NCBI GenBank assembly: GCA_963741565.1
Contig: CAVUIK010000016.1
Span: forward strand, 124,001 to 188,000
Length of the DNA: 64,000 bases
Source: Ga0077555 sp963741565
Lineage (GTDB): Bacteria; Pseudomonadota; Alphaproteobacteria; Rhizobiales; Hyphomicrobiaceae
Reading direction: 5' to 3'
Below, in pieces: positions 8,255-17,739 of the stretch. Position 1 is the first letter of the stretch, and each line of letters begins with the position of its first letter. Below the pieces are notes generated by a model that ran no database searches, had not been told where the DNA came from, and saw only the letters and a program-made list of their open reading frames with translations. The position numbers and the translations under genes are program-made.

Positions 8255-9768
8255 ACCTGTTTGGCAACAATCTGCTCTCGATCATCACGTTCTTCCCGGC
8301 CGTGGTGGCGCTGTTCATTGCCGTCCTCAACGCGGATGCCAAGCAGAATGCGCGCTGGATCGCGCTCTGGGGGACGATCATCACGTTTGCGATCTCGCTG
8401 CTGCTCTGGATCAACTTCGACAAGTCCAACCCGGGCTTCCAGTTCGTCGAGGAGCGCGCCTGGCTCGGGCCGCTCAAATACAAGATGGGCGTCGACGGCA
8501 TCTCGATGCTGTTCGTGATCCTCACCACCTTTCTGATGCCGCTGTGCATCCTGGCGAGCTGGGAGTCGGTGGAGGAGCGCGTCAAGGAGTACATGATCGC
8601 GTTCCTGCTGCTGGAAACGCTGATGATCGGCGTGTTCTGCGCGCTCGATGTCGTGCTGTTCTATTTGTTCTTCGAGGGCGGCCTCATCCCGATGTTCCTG
8701 ATCATCGGCATCTGGGGCGGCAAGCGGCGCGTCTACGCCAGCTTCAAGTTCTTCCTCTACACGCTGCTCGGCTCGGTGCTGATGCTGCTCGCCATGATGG
8801 CGATCTACTGGCAGACCGGCACCACCGACATCCCGACCCTGATCGAGAAGGCCCGCATCCCCGCCAACATGCAGGTCTGGTTGTGGCTTGCTTTCTTCGC
8901 CTCGTTCGCAGTCAAGATGCCGATGTGGCCGGTGCACACTTGGCTGCCGGATGCCCATGTCGAGGCGCCGACGGCCGGCTCAGTTGTGCTCGCAGCCGTC
9001 CTCTTGAAAATGGGTGGGTATGGTTTCCTGCGGTTCTCGGTGCCGATGTTCCCGCTGGCCTCGGAGATGCTGGCGCCGCTGGTCTTCGCCATGTCGGTTG
9101 TCGCGATCATCTACACGTCGCTGGTGGCGCTCGCCCAAGAGGATGTGAAGAAGCTGATCGCCTATTCCTCCGTCGCCCACATGGGCTACGTGACGATGGG
9201 CATCTTCACCTTCACCCAGCAGGGCATCGACGGCGCCATCTTCCAGATGCTCTCGCACGGCATCGTGTCGGCGGCGCTCTTCCTGTGTGTCGGCGTCGTC
9301 TATGACCGCATGCACACCCGCGAGATCGCGGCCTACGGCGGCCTCGTCAACCGCATGCCGATCTACGCGTTCTGCTTCATGGTCTTTACGATGGCGAACG
9401 TCGGCTTGCCCGGCACCAGCGGCTTCGTCGGCGAATTCCTGACGCTGCTCGGCGCCTTCAAGGTCAATACCTGGGTCGCCTTCTTCGCGACTTTCGGCGT
9501 CATCCTGTCGGCAGCCTATGCGCTCTGGCTCTATCGGCGCATGATCTTTGGCACGCTGGACAAGCCCTCGCTCAAGGCCATCACCGACATGGGGCCGCGC
9601 GAAATCGCGATCATTGCGCCGCTGGTGATCTTGACGATCCTGTTCGGCATCTATCCGGCGCCATTGCTCGATGTGCCAGCCCGCTCGGTCAAGCAGCTGG
9701 TGGAGCGCTATGAGTTGGCCGTCAAGGCGCCGCGCACCGCCGAGCTCCCTATCCGTCAGCCGAGGTAG
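8251..9768 (+). CDS. nuoM: NADH-quinone oxidoreductase subunit M
   Basis: 505-residue ND4-type antiporter-like subunit of the proton-pumping membrane arm. It contains the family motif around WPVHTWLPDAHVEAPTAGSV, where the conserved lysine and histidine of the channel helices sit, and FYLFFEGGLIPMFLIIGIWG with the channel glutamate. The frame is intact. ATG 8251 overlaps the nuoL stop, and nuoN starts 9 bp after the stop. Confidence 0.97.
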   Translation: MNLFGNNLLSIITFFPAVVALFIAVLNADAKQNARWIALWGTIITFAISLLLWINFDKSNPGFQFVEERAWLGPLKYKMGVDGISMLFVILTTFLMPLCILASWESVEERVKEYMIAFLLLETLMIGVFCALDVVLFYLFFEGGLIPMFLIIGIWGGKRRVYASFKFFLYTLLGSVLMLLAMMAIYWQTGTTDIPTLIEKARIPANMQVWLWLAFFASFAVKMPMWPVHTWLPDAHVEAPTAGSVVLAAVLLKMGGYGFLRFSVPMFPLASEMLAPLVFAMSVVAIIYTSLVALAQEDVKKLIAYSSVAHMGYVTMGIFTFTQQGIDGAIFQMLSHGIVSAALFLCVGVVYDRMHTREIAAYGGLVNRMPIYAFCFMVFTMANVGLPGTSGFVGEFLTLLGAFKVNTWVAFFATFGVILSAAYALWLYRRMIFGTLDKPSLKAITDMGPREIAIIAPLVILTILFGIYPAPLLDVPARSVKQLVERYELAVKAPRTAELPIRQPR

Positions 9769-9777
9769 ACAACGACT

Positions 9778-11229
9778 ATGGTTGAGCTGTCAAAATTCAC
9801 TGGCCTGCTGCCCGAGCTGGTCCTCGTTGGTGGCGCCATGCTGCTTTTGATGTATGGCGTGTTCCGGCCGGAGACCGAAACCGAGGCCGAGACGGTGGGC
9901 TGGCTGTCGGTCGCCCTGCTGGCGCTGGTCGGCTATTTTGTGCTGACCGGAGACAGCGCGCGCCAAACTCTGTTTGCCAACGGTTTCGTCGTCGACGGTT
10001 TCGGCCGGTTCATGAAGATCCTGGCGCTGATCGGCGCCGGCGGCGCGCTGATCCTGTCGTTCGACGACATGAAGGCGAGCGGCGCCCTGAAGTTCGAATA
10101 CCCCGTGCTGGTACTGCTGGCGACCGCCGGCATGCTGATGATGATCTCGGCCAACGATCTCATCTCGCTCTATCTCGGCCTCGAACTGCAGAGCCTCGCG
10201 CTCTACGTGGTGGCGGCCTTCAGGCGCGACGACGTGCGCTCGAGCGAGGCGGGCCTCAAGTATTTCGTCCTCGGCGCGCTGTCGTCGGGCATGCTGCTCT
10301 ACGGCGCCTCGCTGCTCTATGGATTCTCCGGCACGACCGGCTTTCCCGGCATCGCGACGGCGGCCAAGGCGGCCGGCGCCGGCCAGAACATGCTGTTGAT
10401 CTTTGGCCTCGTCTTCCTGATGGTCGGCCTCGCATTCAAGATCTCGGCCGTGCCGTTCCACATGTGGACGCCCGACGTCTATCAGGGCGCGCCAACTCCG
10501 GTCACAGCGTTCTTTGCCGCCGCTCCGAAAGTTGCCGCCATGGCTCTGCTGGCGCGTGTGGTGATTACCGCGCTGCCGGGCGTGAAGCCGCAATGGCAGC
10601 AGATCATCGTGTTCTTGGCGCTCGCCTCGATGATTCTTGGCGCGTTTGCGGCCATCGGCCAGACCAACATCAAGCGGCTGATGGCGTACTCGTCGATCGC
10701 CAACATGGGCTATGCGCTTGTCGCGCTCGCCGCCGGCGGCGTCGAAGGCATCCAGGGTGTGCTGGTCTATCTCGCCATCTACATCGTCATGACGCTCGGC
10801 GTCTTCGCCTGCATCCTGGCGATGCGTCGCGAGTTGGGGCCCGTGGAGGACATCGAGGAGTTGGCCGGGCTCTCCCAGACCAACCTGCCGATGGCCTTCT
10901 CGCTCGCCGTCTTCATGTTCTCGATGATCGGCATCCCGCCGCTGGCGGGCTTCTTTGGCAAGTTCTACGCGTTCCTGCCGGCGATCAAGGCGGGCCTCTA
11001 TCCGCTCGCCGTAATCGGCGTCATCGCCAGCGTCGTCGGCGCCTACTACTACCTGCGGATCGTCAAGCTGATGTTCTTCGACGAACCGAAGGCGCCGTTT
11101 CTGCCGATGCAGGCGAAGGCCGGCGCCATCATGTGGGTGGCGCTGATCCTGGTGATAGGGTTCGCAATTCCCTTCGTCGCCTCGGCGGTAGAGGCCGCGG
11201 CTGTCGCAGCCGCCCGATCGCTGTTTTAG
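9778..11229 (+). CDS. nuoN: NADH-quinone oxidoreductase subunit N
   Basis: 483-residue ND2-type antiporter-like subunit, the last complex I gene of the operon. It carries the characteristic YLGLELQSLALYVVAAF helix with the channel glutamate, and VPFHMWTPDVYQGAPTPVTA. The frame is intact with about 14 membrane helices. The following 164 bp before birA hold GC-rich partial inverted repeats (around 11290-11330) but no clear T-rich terminator. Confidence 0.97.
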   Translation: MVELSKFTGLLPELVLVGGAMLLLMYGVFRPETETEAETVGWLSVALLALVGYFVLTGDSARQTLFANGFVVDGFGRFMKILALIGAGGALILSFDDMKASGALKFEYPVLVLLATAGMLMMISANDLISLYLGLELQSLALYVVAAFRRDDVRSSEAGLKYFVLGALSSGMLLYGASLLYGFSGTTGFPGIATAAKAAGAGQNMLLIFGLVFLMVGLAFKISAVPFHMWTPDVYQGAPTPVTAFFAAAPKVAAMALLARVVITALPGVKPQWQQIIVFLALASMILGAFAAIGQTNIKRLMAYSSIANMGYALVALAAGGVEGIQGVLVYLAIYIVMTLGVFACILAMRRELGPVEDIEELAGLSQTNLPMAFSLAVFMFSMIGIPPLAGFFGKFYAFLPAIKAGLYPLAVIGVIASVVGAYYYLRIVKLMFFDEPKAPFLPMQAKAGAIMWVALILVIGFAIPFVASAVEAAAVAAARSLF

Positions 11230-11393
11230 GCCACAGGCGTTGGGCCGGCGGAATGGGCTGTCTACGCCGCCAAAGCTGGTATTGGGATCTCCTTCTCCCA
11301 TTGGGGTGAGGGGAGGGGGGCGGGCTCACCCGAACGGTTGAGGCCGCGGGCACGGTTTGGTTTGACCGAATTATATTTCAGACAGGACACGGC

Positions 11394-12140
11394 ATGCCCG
11401 CCGATCAATCGCCGCGGATCGAATTTCTGGACGAGGTGGGTTCAACCAACAGCGAAGCCCTGCGTCGCGCCGCCGCCGGCGAGCGCGGCCCCGTTTGGCT
11501 GTGTTCGACCCGCCAGACCCAAGGCCGCGGCCGGGCCGGTCGCTCCTGGCAGGATTCAGGTCACGCGCTCGCAGCGAGCCTGCTTTTCGCCCCCAGTTGC
11601 CCCGTTGGCGTGGCGGCCGGCCTTGCGCTCCTGGCGGGAGTCGCAGCCGTCGACGCGGTGCGGGCGGCGCTGCCTCTGGCCGCCGCCGGGCGGGTCCAGC
11701 TCAAATGGCCCAATGACGTGCTGATCGGTGGCGACAAGGCCTGCGGCATTCTGGTCGAGAGCTGCCAGTTTCCGCCGGATCTGATTGTTATTATAGGGAT
11801 TGGCATCAATATGGGCGCCGCGCCCGCTCTTCAGGACCGGTCTGCGACCTGTCTGACGGCCCACGGCGCATCGATTTCGCCCGAGGCGTTGGCGGATCTG
11901 CTGGCAAAGGCGATGGAGCATTGGCTCGCGATCTGGCAGAACGGACAGGCCTTCGCGCCAATCCGAGAGGCTTGGCTCGCGCGGGCCATCCCACTCGGAC
12001 AGTCGATCTCGATCAATACTGGGTCAGGTCCGGTGATGGGCGCCTTCGCCGGTCTCGATGCGGATGGGGGCCTGCTAATGGATGATGGTGCTGGAACGCG
12101 CGCGCGCTACACCTTCGGTGATGTGGCGCTGATGCAGTGA
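11394..12140 (+). CDS. birA: biotin--[acetyl-CoA-carboxylase] ligase
   Basis: 248-residue biotin protein ligase that attaches biotin, via biotinyl-AMP, to the carboxyl carrier protein of acetyl-CoA carboxylase and related enzymes. The biotinyl-AMP binding loop GRGRAGRSW (about residues 43-51) and the KWPNDV motif (about 102-107) are present. The N-terminal helix-turn-helix of E. coli BirA is absent, so this is a monofunctional enzyme without a repressor role. The position directly after nuoN and before rnj is common in Rhizobiales. Confidence 0.95.
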   Translation: MPADQSPRIEFLDEVGSTNSEALRRAAAGERGPVWLCSTRQTQGRGRAGRSWQDSGHALAASLLFAPSCPVGVAAGLALLAGVAAVDAVRAALPLAAAGRVQLKWPNDVLIGGDKACGILVESCQFPPDLIVIIGIGINMGAAPALQDRSATCLTAHGASISPEALADLLAKAMEHWLAIWQNGQAFAPIREAWLARAIPLGQSISINTGSGPVMGAFAGLDADGGLLMDDGAGTRARYTFGDVALMQ

Positions 12141-12159
12141 TGGGAATGGGATAGCTGGA

Positions 12160-13869
12160 ATGGCCGACGGTGGTGAGAAGCGGAGCGAACGCGACGATAG
12201 CGCGCTCGTCTATCTGGCGCTGGGGGGCGCCGGCGAGGTCGGCATGAACTGCTACCTCTACGGACACGGCCGGCCGAGCGCGCGCCGCTGGCTGATGGTC
12301 GACCTCGGCATTACGTTCCCCGAGGGTGAGTTCGACCCCGGCGTCGACGTGATCCTGCCCGATCTCAAGTTCATCGAGGCACAGGCGCGCAATCTCGAGG
12401 CGCTCGTGCTGACGCATGCGCACGAGGACCACATCGGCGCCGTCATCGAACTGTGGCCACGCCTGAAATGTCCCGTCTATGCAACTCCGTTCACGGCCGG
12501 CTTCCTGAAAGCCAAGCTCTCTGAGTACGGCAACAAGCTCAAGATCCCGATCACCGAGGTGCCGCTGCGCGCCAAATTCAAGGTCGGGCCGTTTGAATGC
12601 GAGTTCGTCACCATGGCGCACTCGATCCCGGAGCCCAGTGGCCTCGCCATCCGCACCTCGCACGGCCTGGTGTTCCACACCGGCGACTGGAAACTCGACC
12701 AGACCCCGTTGATCGGCGATCCCGCCGATGAAGCCCGCATCGCGGCGCTGGGCGAGGAGGGCGTGCTGGCGCTTGTTTGCGATTCCACCAATGCCTTCCG
12801 CGATGGCCGCTCCCCCTCCGAACGGGAGGTCGCGGCGTCCATTGAAGCCATCATCAAGCGTGCCAAGCGACGGGTGCTGGTGACGGCCTTCGCCTCGAAC
12901 GTGGCGCGCATCCGGGCCGTCTCTGACGTTGCGACCGCGACGGGACGCCGGCTCGTTGTTGCCGGGCGCGCCATGCACCGCGCGATCCAGGTGGCGATTG
13001 AAACCGGTTATCTGCCGCAGGGCTTCCGCTACGCCGATCAGCAGGAGTTCTCCTACATCAAGCCACACGAGGTTTTGGCGCTCGTCACCGGCAGCCAGGG
13101 CGAGCCGCGCGCCGCGCTTGCCCGCATCGCCGAGAGCGAGCACCCCGAGATCACGCTCGGCAACGATGACATGGTGGTGTTTTCGTCGCGCACGATTCCC
13201 GGCAACGAGAAGTCGGTCAGCCGACTGCAGAACGGGCTGGCGCGGCTCGGCTGCGAGGTGGTTACCGACAACGAGGGGCTGGTTCACGTCACCGGGCATC
13301 CGCGCCGCGAAGAGTTGCGCCAGATGTACGGGTGGGTGCGCCCGCAGATCGCGCTGCCGATGCACGGCGAGATCCGGCATTTGAAGGAGCATGCGCGGAT
13401 CGCACGCGAGTGCGGCGTGCCGCAAGTGTTGACGCCGATCAACGGCGACATGGTGCAGATCGCACCTGGCGCCGCCCGACTGATCGATGAGGTGCCGGTC
13501 GGCCGCCTGTTCCGCGATGGCCGCCTTTTGGTGCCCGCCAATGAAGGGCCGGTGCGCGAGCGCCGCAAGCTCGCCGTCGTCGGCCTGATCGCGGCCTCAA
13601 TCGTGCTCTCGAAGCAAGGCAAGCTTGTCGCCGATCCCGAGATCGCGCTCGACGGAATTCCGGCGACCGACGTCGCCGGCGACACCATGGAGGATATCGT
13701 TCTGGATGCGCTGGAGGGCACGCTGAAGAGCATCCCGCCGTCGCGCCGCAAGGATCCCGAACTCGTGCGCGAAGCCGTTCGCCGCGCGATCCGTGCCGGC
13801 GTCGACAACGTCTGGGGCAAGAAGCCCATCGTCAAGGTCTTCATCGCCGTCGTTGACGATAAGGGGTGA
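12160..13869 (+). CDS. rnj: ribonuclease J
   Basis: 569-residue metallo-beta-lactamase/beta-CASP ribonuclease with 5'-3' exonuclease and endonuclease activity in RNA maturation and decay. The metal-binding motif THAHEDHIG is near residue 87; later beta-CASP motifs include the histidine in LPMHGEIRHL. Alphaproteobacteria of this order use RNase J alongside RNase E. It starts 19 bp after birA, so the two are probably co-transcribed. Confidence 0.95.
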   Translation: MADGGEKRSERDDSALVYLALGGAGEVGMNCYLYGHGRPSARRWLMVDLGITFPEGEFDPGVDVILPDLKFIEAQARNLEALVLTHAHEDHIGAVIELWPRLKCPVYATPFTAGFLKAKLSEYGNKLKIPITEVPLRAKFKVGPFECEFVTMAHSIPEPSGLAIRTSHGLVFHTGDWKLDQTPLIGDPADEARIAALGEEGVLALVCDSTNAFRDGRSPSEREVAASIEAIIKRAKRRVLVTAFASNVARIRAVSDVATATGRRLVVAGRAMHRAIQVAIETGYLPQGFRYADQQEFSYIKPHEVLALVTGSQGEPRAALARIAESEHPEITLGNDDMVVFSSRTIPGNEKSVSRLQNGLARLGCEVVTDNEGLVHVTGHPRREELRQMYGWVRPQIALPMHGEIRHLKEHARIARECGVPQVLTPINGDMVQIAPGAARLIDEVPVGRLFRDGRLLVPANEGPVRERRKLAVVGLIAASIVLSKQGKLVADPEIALDGIPATDVAGDTMEDIVLDALEGTLKSIPPSRRKDPELVREAVRRAIRAGVDNVWGKKPIVKVFIAVVDDKG

Positions 13870-13942
13870 GGGGAGGGCAGCGATCCGACCCCGCGTCTTC
13901 GCGCAAGGAATAACGTCGCCTGAACACACAATGGAATGGCTC

Positions 13943-14347
13943 ATGATCGGACGCCTCAATCACGTTGCCATCGTCGTCAAAGACCTGAAAGGCGCGACGC
14001 CGGTCTATGCCAGTACGCTTGGCGCCAAGGTGTCGGCGCCCCAGGCGTTGCCCGAGCACGGCGTCACGGTCGTCTTCGTCGAGTTGCCGAACACCAAGAT
14101 CGAGTTGCTGGAACCGTTAGGCGCCGGCTCGCCGATCGCCAAGTTCCTGGAGCGCAATCCAGACGGCGGCATCCACCACGTGTGCTATGAGGTCGAGAAC
14201 ATCATCGCGGCTCGCGATCGCCTGAAGGCCGAGGGTGCGCGTGTCCTCGGCGATGGCGAGCCGAAAATCGGTGCGCATGGTAAGCCCGTGCTGTTCCTGC
14301 ACCCGAAGGATTTCCTCGGCACGCTGGTCGAGCTCGAGCAGGTTTGA
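13943..14347 (+). CDS. mce: methylmalonyl-CoA epimerase
   Basis: 134-residue vicinal-oxygen-chelate protein that interconverts the (R) and (S) forms of methylmalonyl-CoA in propionate catabolism. It shows the paired beta-alpha-beta modules and metal ligands expected of the family: histidine in LNHVAIVVKD, GGIHHVCYEVEN, and glutamate near the C-terminus (TLVELEQ). The start at ATG 13943 (MIGRLNHVA) was preferred to an in-frame ATG 12 bp upstream because it matches the family start. It precedes a DUF1467 gene by 19 bp. Confidence 0.92.
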   Translation: MIGRLNHVAIVVKDLKGATPVYASTLGAKVSAPQALPEHGVTVVFVELPNTKIELLEPLGAGSPIAKFLERNPDGGIHHVCYEVENIIAARDRLKAEGARVLGDGEPKIGAHGKPVLFLHPKDFLGTLVELEQV

Positions 14348-14366
14348 CGTCAGGCGGAGACGTGTC

Positions 14367-14636
14367 ATGAGCGTGTCACTCGGGATTGCTGTCTACTTCA
14401 TCCTCTGGTGGACTGTGCTGTTCGCCGTTTTGCCGTTCGGCGTCCGCACCCAGGCCGAGGCGGGCTCGGTGGTTCCCGGCACGCCGGAGAGTGCGCCAGC
14501 TGCGTTCCGCCTGCGGCGCGCGCTTGGGCTGACCACGCTGGTGTCTGCAGTGATCTTCGCGGCGATGTGGTTGGCCATCCGGAGCGGGCTGATCGATCTC
14601 GCGGGCTACCTGGCGATCTCCGCGACGCCGCGCTGA
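14367..14636 (+). CDS. DUF1467 family membrane protein
   Basis: 89-residue protein with two transmembrane helices (about residues 5-24 and 54-75) and the family segment ILWWTVLFAVLPFGVRTQAE. DUF1467 proteins are small membrane proteins of unknown function in alphaproteobacteria, usually found, as here, next to methylmalonyl-CoA epimerase and proS. The likely co-transcription with mce does not by itself reveal a role. Confidence 0.88.
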   Translation: MSVSLGIAVYFILWWTVLFAVLPFGVRTQAEAGSVVPGTPESAPAAFRLRRALGLTTLVSAVIFAAMWLAIRSGLIDLAGYLAISATPR

Positions 14637-14651
14637 TGCTTGAAAAACAAA

Positions 14652-14678
14652 GGGACGAAGCTTTGTGGGCTTCGTCCC
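14652..14678 (+). terminator. hairpin after the DUF1467 gene
   Basis: A perfect 10-bp stem, GGGACGAAGC (14652-14661) pairing with GCTTCGTCCC (14669-14678), lies 15 bp after the DUF1467 stop. No T tract follows, so termination may be Rho-assisted or the hairpin may protect the 3' end. Confidence 0.6.
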
Positions 14679-15083
14679 GGAATTCGAACAGAGGACCGAA
14701 CCCGGTATTCCCGGTGTTCCATCGCACTTTGTGCCGGTCCTGTCGTTGCGTCGGCTGGCCTTCTCCCCCGTGCCGGCTCGACTTTGTCTCCCCAGACTCG
14801 AGCCACGCTTGACCCTCCGGTCGCAGCGGCCCCATTCACTAAACCGCCACAATCTATCCAAACCGCGACAGCTTGTCATCAACGGTGTCGGGGCTCGGCC
14901 GGAAATTTGCCGACAATTCAGTCGCCTGTGACTGTTGCGGCATCCGGACGTGGGACGGACGCCGCTTTACGGGCCCCTAACATTGCCACCGTGCCCGGAA
15001 ATGGCTATTGACGCCCGAGATCGAACGTCGTTGCGCGCACACCGCGTGGTGGATCGCGCGAGCAACATCCAGGATTGGATCCG
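14679..15083. other. intergenic region before proS
   Basis: About 400 bp without a convincing gene. Open frames here encode arginine- and proline-rich products with no recognisable family. I see no tRNA T-loop, repeat unit or clear promoter. Confidence 0.5.
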
Positions 15084-16433
15084 ATGCGCCTGTCTCGCTA
15101 TTTCCTGCCCGTCCTCAAGGAAACGCCGAAAGAGGCGGAGATCATCTCGCACCAGCTGATGCTGCGGACGGGGATGGTCCGCCAGGAAAGCGCCGGCATC
15201 TACGCCTGGCTGCCGCTGGGCCTCAGGGTGCTGAACAAAGTTAACCGGATCATCCGCGAGGAGCAGGATCGCTCCGGCGCCATCGAACTCCTGATGCCGA
15301 CCATCCAATCGGCCGAGCTCTGGCGCGAGTCCGGCCGCTACGAGGCCTACGGCAAAGAGATGCTGCGCATCGCCGACCGGCACGAGCGCGAGATGCTGTT
15401 CGGGCCGACTAACGAGGAGATGATCACCTCGATCTTTCGCTCCCACGCCAAAAGCTACCGCGACCTGCCACTGAACCTTTATCACATCCAGTGGAAGTTC
15501 CGCGACGAGGTGCGCCCGCGCTTTGGCGTTATGCGCAGCCGTGAATTCCTGATGAAGGACGCCTACTCCTTCGATCTCGACAAGGCCGCGGCTCGGCACG
15601 CCTACAACAAGATGTTCGTCGCCTATCTGCGCACGTTCGCCCGCTTCGGCCTGCGTTCAATTCCGATGCAGGCCGACACCGGCCCGATCGGCGGTGACCT
15701 CAGCCACGAGTTCATCGTGCTGGCCGACACCGGCGAGAGCGAGGTCTTCTGCCACACCGACTATCTCGCGTTCGACGTGCCGCCGGCTGCGACCGACTTC
15801 GACGATGTCGCCGGCATCCAGTCGGTGGTCGACCGCTGGACCTCGCTCTACGCCGCCACCTCCGAGAAGCATGACGCCGCGGCCTACGATGCGATCGGCA
15901 CCGACAAACGAGTCTCGGCCCGGGGCATCGAGGTCGGCCACATTTTCTACTTCGGCACCAAGTATTCCGAGCCGATGAAGGCGACCGTGCAGGGCGCCGA
16001 CGGCAAACCGGTGACTGTCCATATGGGGTCTTATGGCATCGGCCCGTCGCGGGTGGTCGCGGCCATTATCGAGGCGGGCCACGACAAGGACGGCATCGTG
16101 TGGCCGGTGTCGGTGGCCCCGTTCGAGGTCGCGGTGCTCAACCTGAAGGTTGGCGACGCGGAAACCGACGCGGCCTGTGCCGGTGTGGTCGGCACGCTCG
16201 AGGCGGCGGGCATCGACGTCCTTTATGATGATCGCGACGAGCGGGCCGGAGCCAAATTCGCCACCGCCGACGTGATCGGCATTCCCTATCAGCTGATCAT
16301 CGGCCCGAAGGGCGTAAAGGCGGGCGAGGTCGAGATCAAGGTCCGCAAGACGGGCGAGCGCAAGACCGCACCCACCACTGCCGGTGTCGCCGAATTGATT
16401 GCCGCTGTCACGCGTGAGCGAAACTTGGCCTGA
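15084..16433 (+). CDS. proS: proline--tRNA ligase (short form)
   Basis: 449-residue class II aminoacyl-tRNA synthetase. Motif 2 is visible as the FRDEVRPRFGVMRSREFLMKD region and motif 3 in GSYGIGPSRVVAAIIE. The length is that of the alphaproteobacterial short ProRS, which lacks the INS editing domain of the 570-residue bacterial form; mischarged Ala-tRNA(Pro) must then be cleared in trans. ATG 15084 (MRLSRYFLP) is preferred to a TTG 9 bp upstream. It leads a likely proS-lolC-lolD transcript. Confidence 0.96.
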   Translation: MRLSRYFLPVLKETPKEAEIISHQLMLRTGMVRQESAGIYAWLPLGLRVLNKVNRIIREEQDRSGAIELLMPTIQSAELWRESGRYEAYGKEMLRIADRHEREMLFGPTNEEMITSIFRSHAKSYRDLPLNLYHIQWKFRDEVRPRFGVMRSREFLMKDAYSFDLDKAAARHAYNKMFVAYLRTFARFGLRSIPMQADTGPIGGDLSHEFIVLADTGESEVFCHTDYLAFDVPPAATDFDDVAGIQSVVDRWTSLYAATSEKHDAAAYDAIGTDKRVSARGIEVGHIFYFGTKYSEPMKATVQGADGKPVTVHMGSYGIGPSRVVAAIIEAGHDKDGIVWPVSVAPFEVAVLNLKVGDAETDAACAGVVGTLEAAGIDVLYDDRDERAGAKFATADVIGIPYQLIIGPKGVKAGEVEIKVRKTGERKTAPTTAGVAELIAAVTRERNLA

Positions 16434-16456
16434 CGACGCAACTCCGAGGGGATCTG

Positions 16457-17728
16457 ATGACGGCTGCCAGCGTCGATACCAAGCCCTTTGCTCCGTTTGA
16501 ATGGATGCTGGCGCGCCGCTATCTGCGCTCGCGGCGCAAGGAAGGGTTCATCTCGGTGATTGCCGCGATCTCCTTCATCGGCATCATGTTGGGCGTCGCC
16601 ACGCTGATCATCGTGATGGCCGTCATGAACGGGTTTCGCAACGAGCTCTTCCAGAAGATCCTCGGCATCAACGGCCATGTCATCGTCCAGCGCATCCATG
16701 ATCCCTTCGAAGACTACAAGGAAGCGGCCCGGAAGTTGCTGACCGTTCCGGGCGTCAAAAGCGCGCTGCCGCTGGTCGAAGGGCAGGCCATGATCTCGTC
16801 GGCCAACAATACGCTCGGCGCGCTGGTTCGCGGCATGTCGGAGGCCGGCGTCAAATCGCTGCCGCTGATCGCCGACAACATCCGCTTTGGCACGCTCGAC
16901 GGCTTCGATGGCGCGGAGGGTGTCGCGATCGGCCAGCGCCTCGCCAACGCGTTACGCGTCACGGCCGGCGACAGCATCACGCTGGTCGCGCCGAAGGGGG
17001 CATCGACCCCGTTCGGAACCGCGCCCCGGATCAAGCGCTACCAGGTGCTCGCGACCTTCGAGCTCGGCATGTCCGAATACGACAAGTCGATGGTGTTCAT
17101 GCCGTTGGTCGAGTCGCAGAAGTACTTCTCCAAGGGCGATCAGGTCGACGTCATTGAAGTGCTCGTCGAGCATCCGGACCGGGTCGGCGACTATCTGGCG
17201 CCGATGCAGGCCGCCGGCGGATCGGGGCTCCATTTCACCGATTGGCGCAAGCGCAACGAGACGTTCTTCACCGTGCTCGAAGTGGAGCGGAACGTGATGT
17301 TCATCATCCTGTCGCTGATCGTGCTGGTCGCCGCGCTCAACATCATCTCCGGCATCATGATGCTGGTGAAGGAGAAAAGCCGCGACATCGCGATTCTGCG
17401 CACGATGGGCGCGACCAAGGGCGCGATCATGCGCGTGTTCCTGATCACCGGCGCCTCGATCGGCATTGTCGGCACCATCGCGGGTCTCATTCTCGGCGTG
17501 GTGTTCTGCTGGAATATCGAGTCGATCCGCCAGTTCGCCCAGCGGATCACCGGGACGACGTTGATGGATCCCGCCGTATACTATTTGACGCGGCTCCCCG
17601 CCGATATCGATCCTCGCCAGACCGCTTACATCGTGCTGATGGCGCTGGTCCTGTCGGTGCTGGCGACGCTTTACCCGTCGTGGCGCGCCTCGCGGCTCGA
17701 TCCCGTCGAAGCGCTGCGATACGAGTGA
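16457..17728 (+). CDS. lolC: lipoprotein-releasing ABC transporter permease LolC/E
   Basis: 423-residue inner-membrane permease of the Lol system, which extracts outer-membrane lipoproteins and hands them to LolA. It has an N-terminal helix (about residues 25-50), a large periplasmic domain and three C-terminal helices, ending with the family tail YPSWRASRLDPVEALRYE. In alphaproteobacteria one LolC/E-type (LolF) permease usually forms the homodimer. lolD begins 11 bp downstream. Confidence 0.94.
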   Translation: MTAASVDTKPFAPFEWMLARRYLRSRRKEGFISVIAAISFIGIMLGVATLIIVMAVMNGFRNELFQKILGINGHVIVQRIHDPFEDYKEAARKLLTVPGVKSALPLVEGQAMISSANNTLGALVRGMSEAGVKSLPLIADNIRFGTLDGFDGAEGVAIGQRLANALRVTAGDSITLVAPKGASTPFGTAPRIKRYQVLATFELGMSEYDKSMVFMPLVESQKYFSKGDQVDVIEVLVEHPDRVGDYLAPMQAAGGSGLHFTDWRKRNETFFTVLEVERNVMFIILSLIVLVAALNIISGIMMLVKEKSRDIAILRTMGATKGAIMRVFLITGASIGIVGTIAGLILGVVFCWNIESIRQFAQRITGTTLMDPAVYYLTRLPADIDPRQTAYIVLMALVLSVLATLYPSWRASRLDPVEALRYE

Positions 17729-17739
17729 GGAGAACTGTC

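Noticed and set aside
9790..11301. 503-codon minus-strand frame opposite nuoN
   Set aside because: Antisense shadow of an intact complex I subunit.
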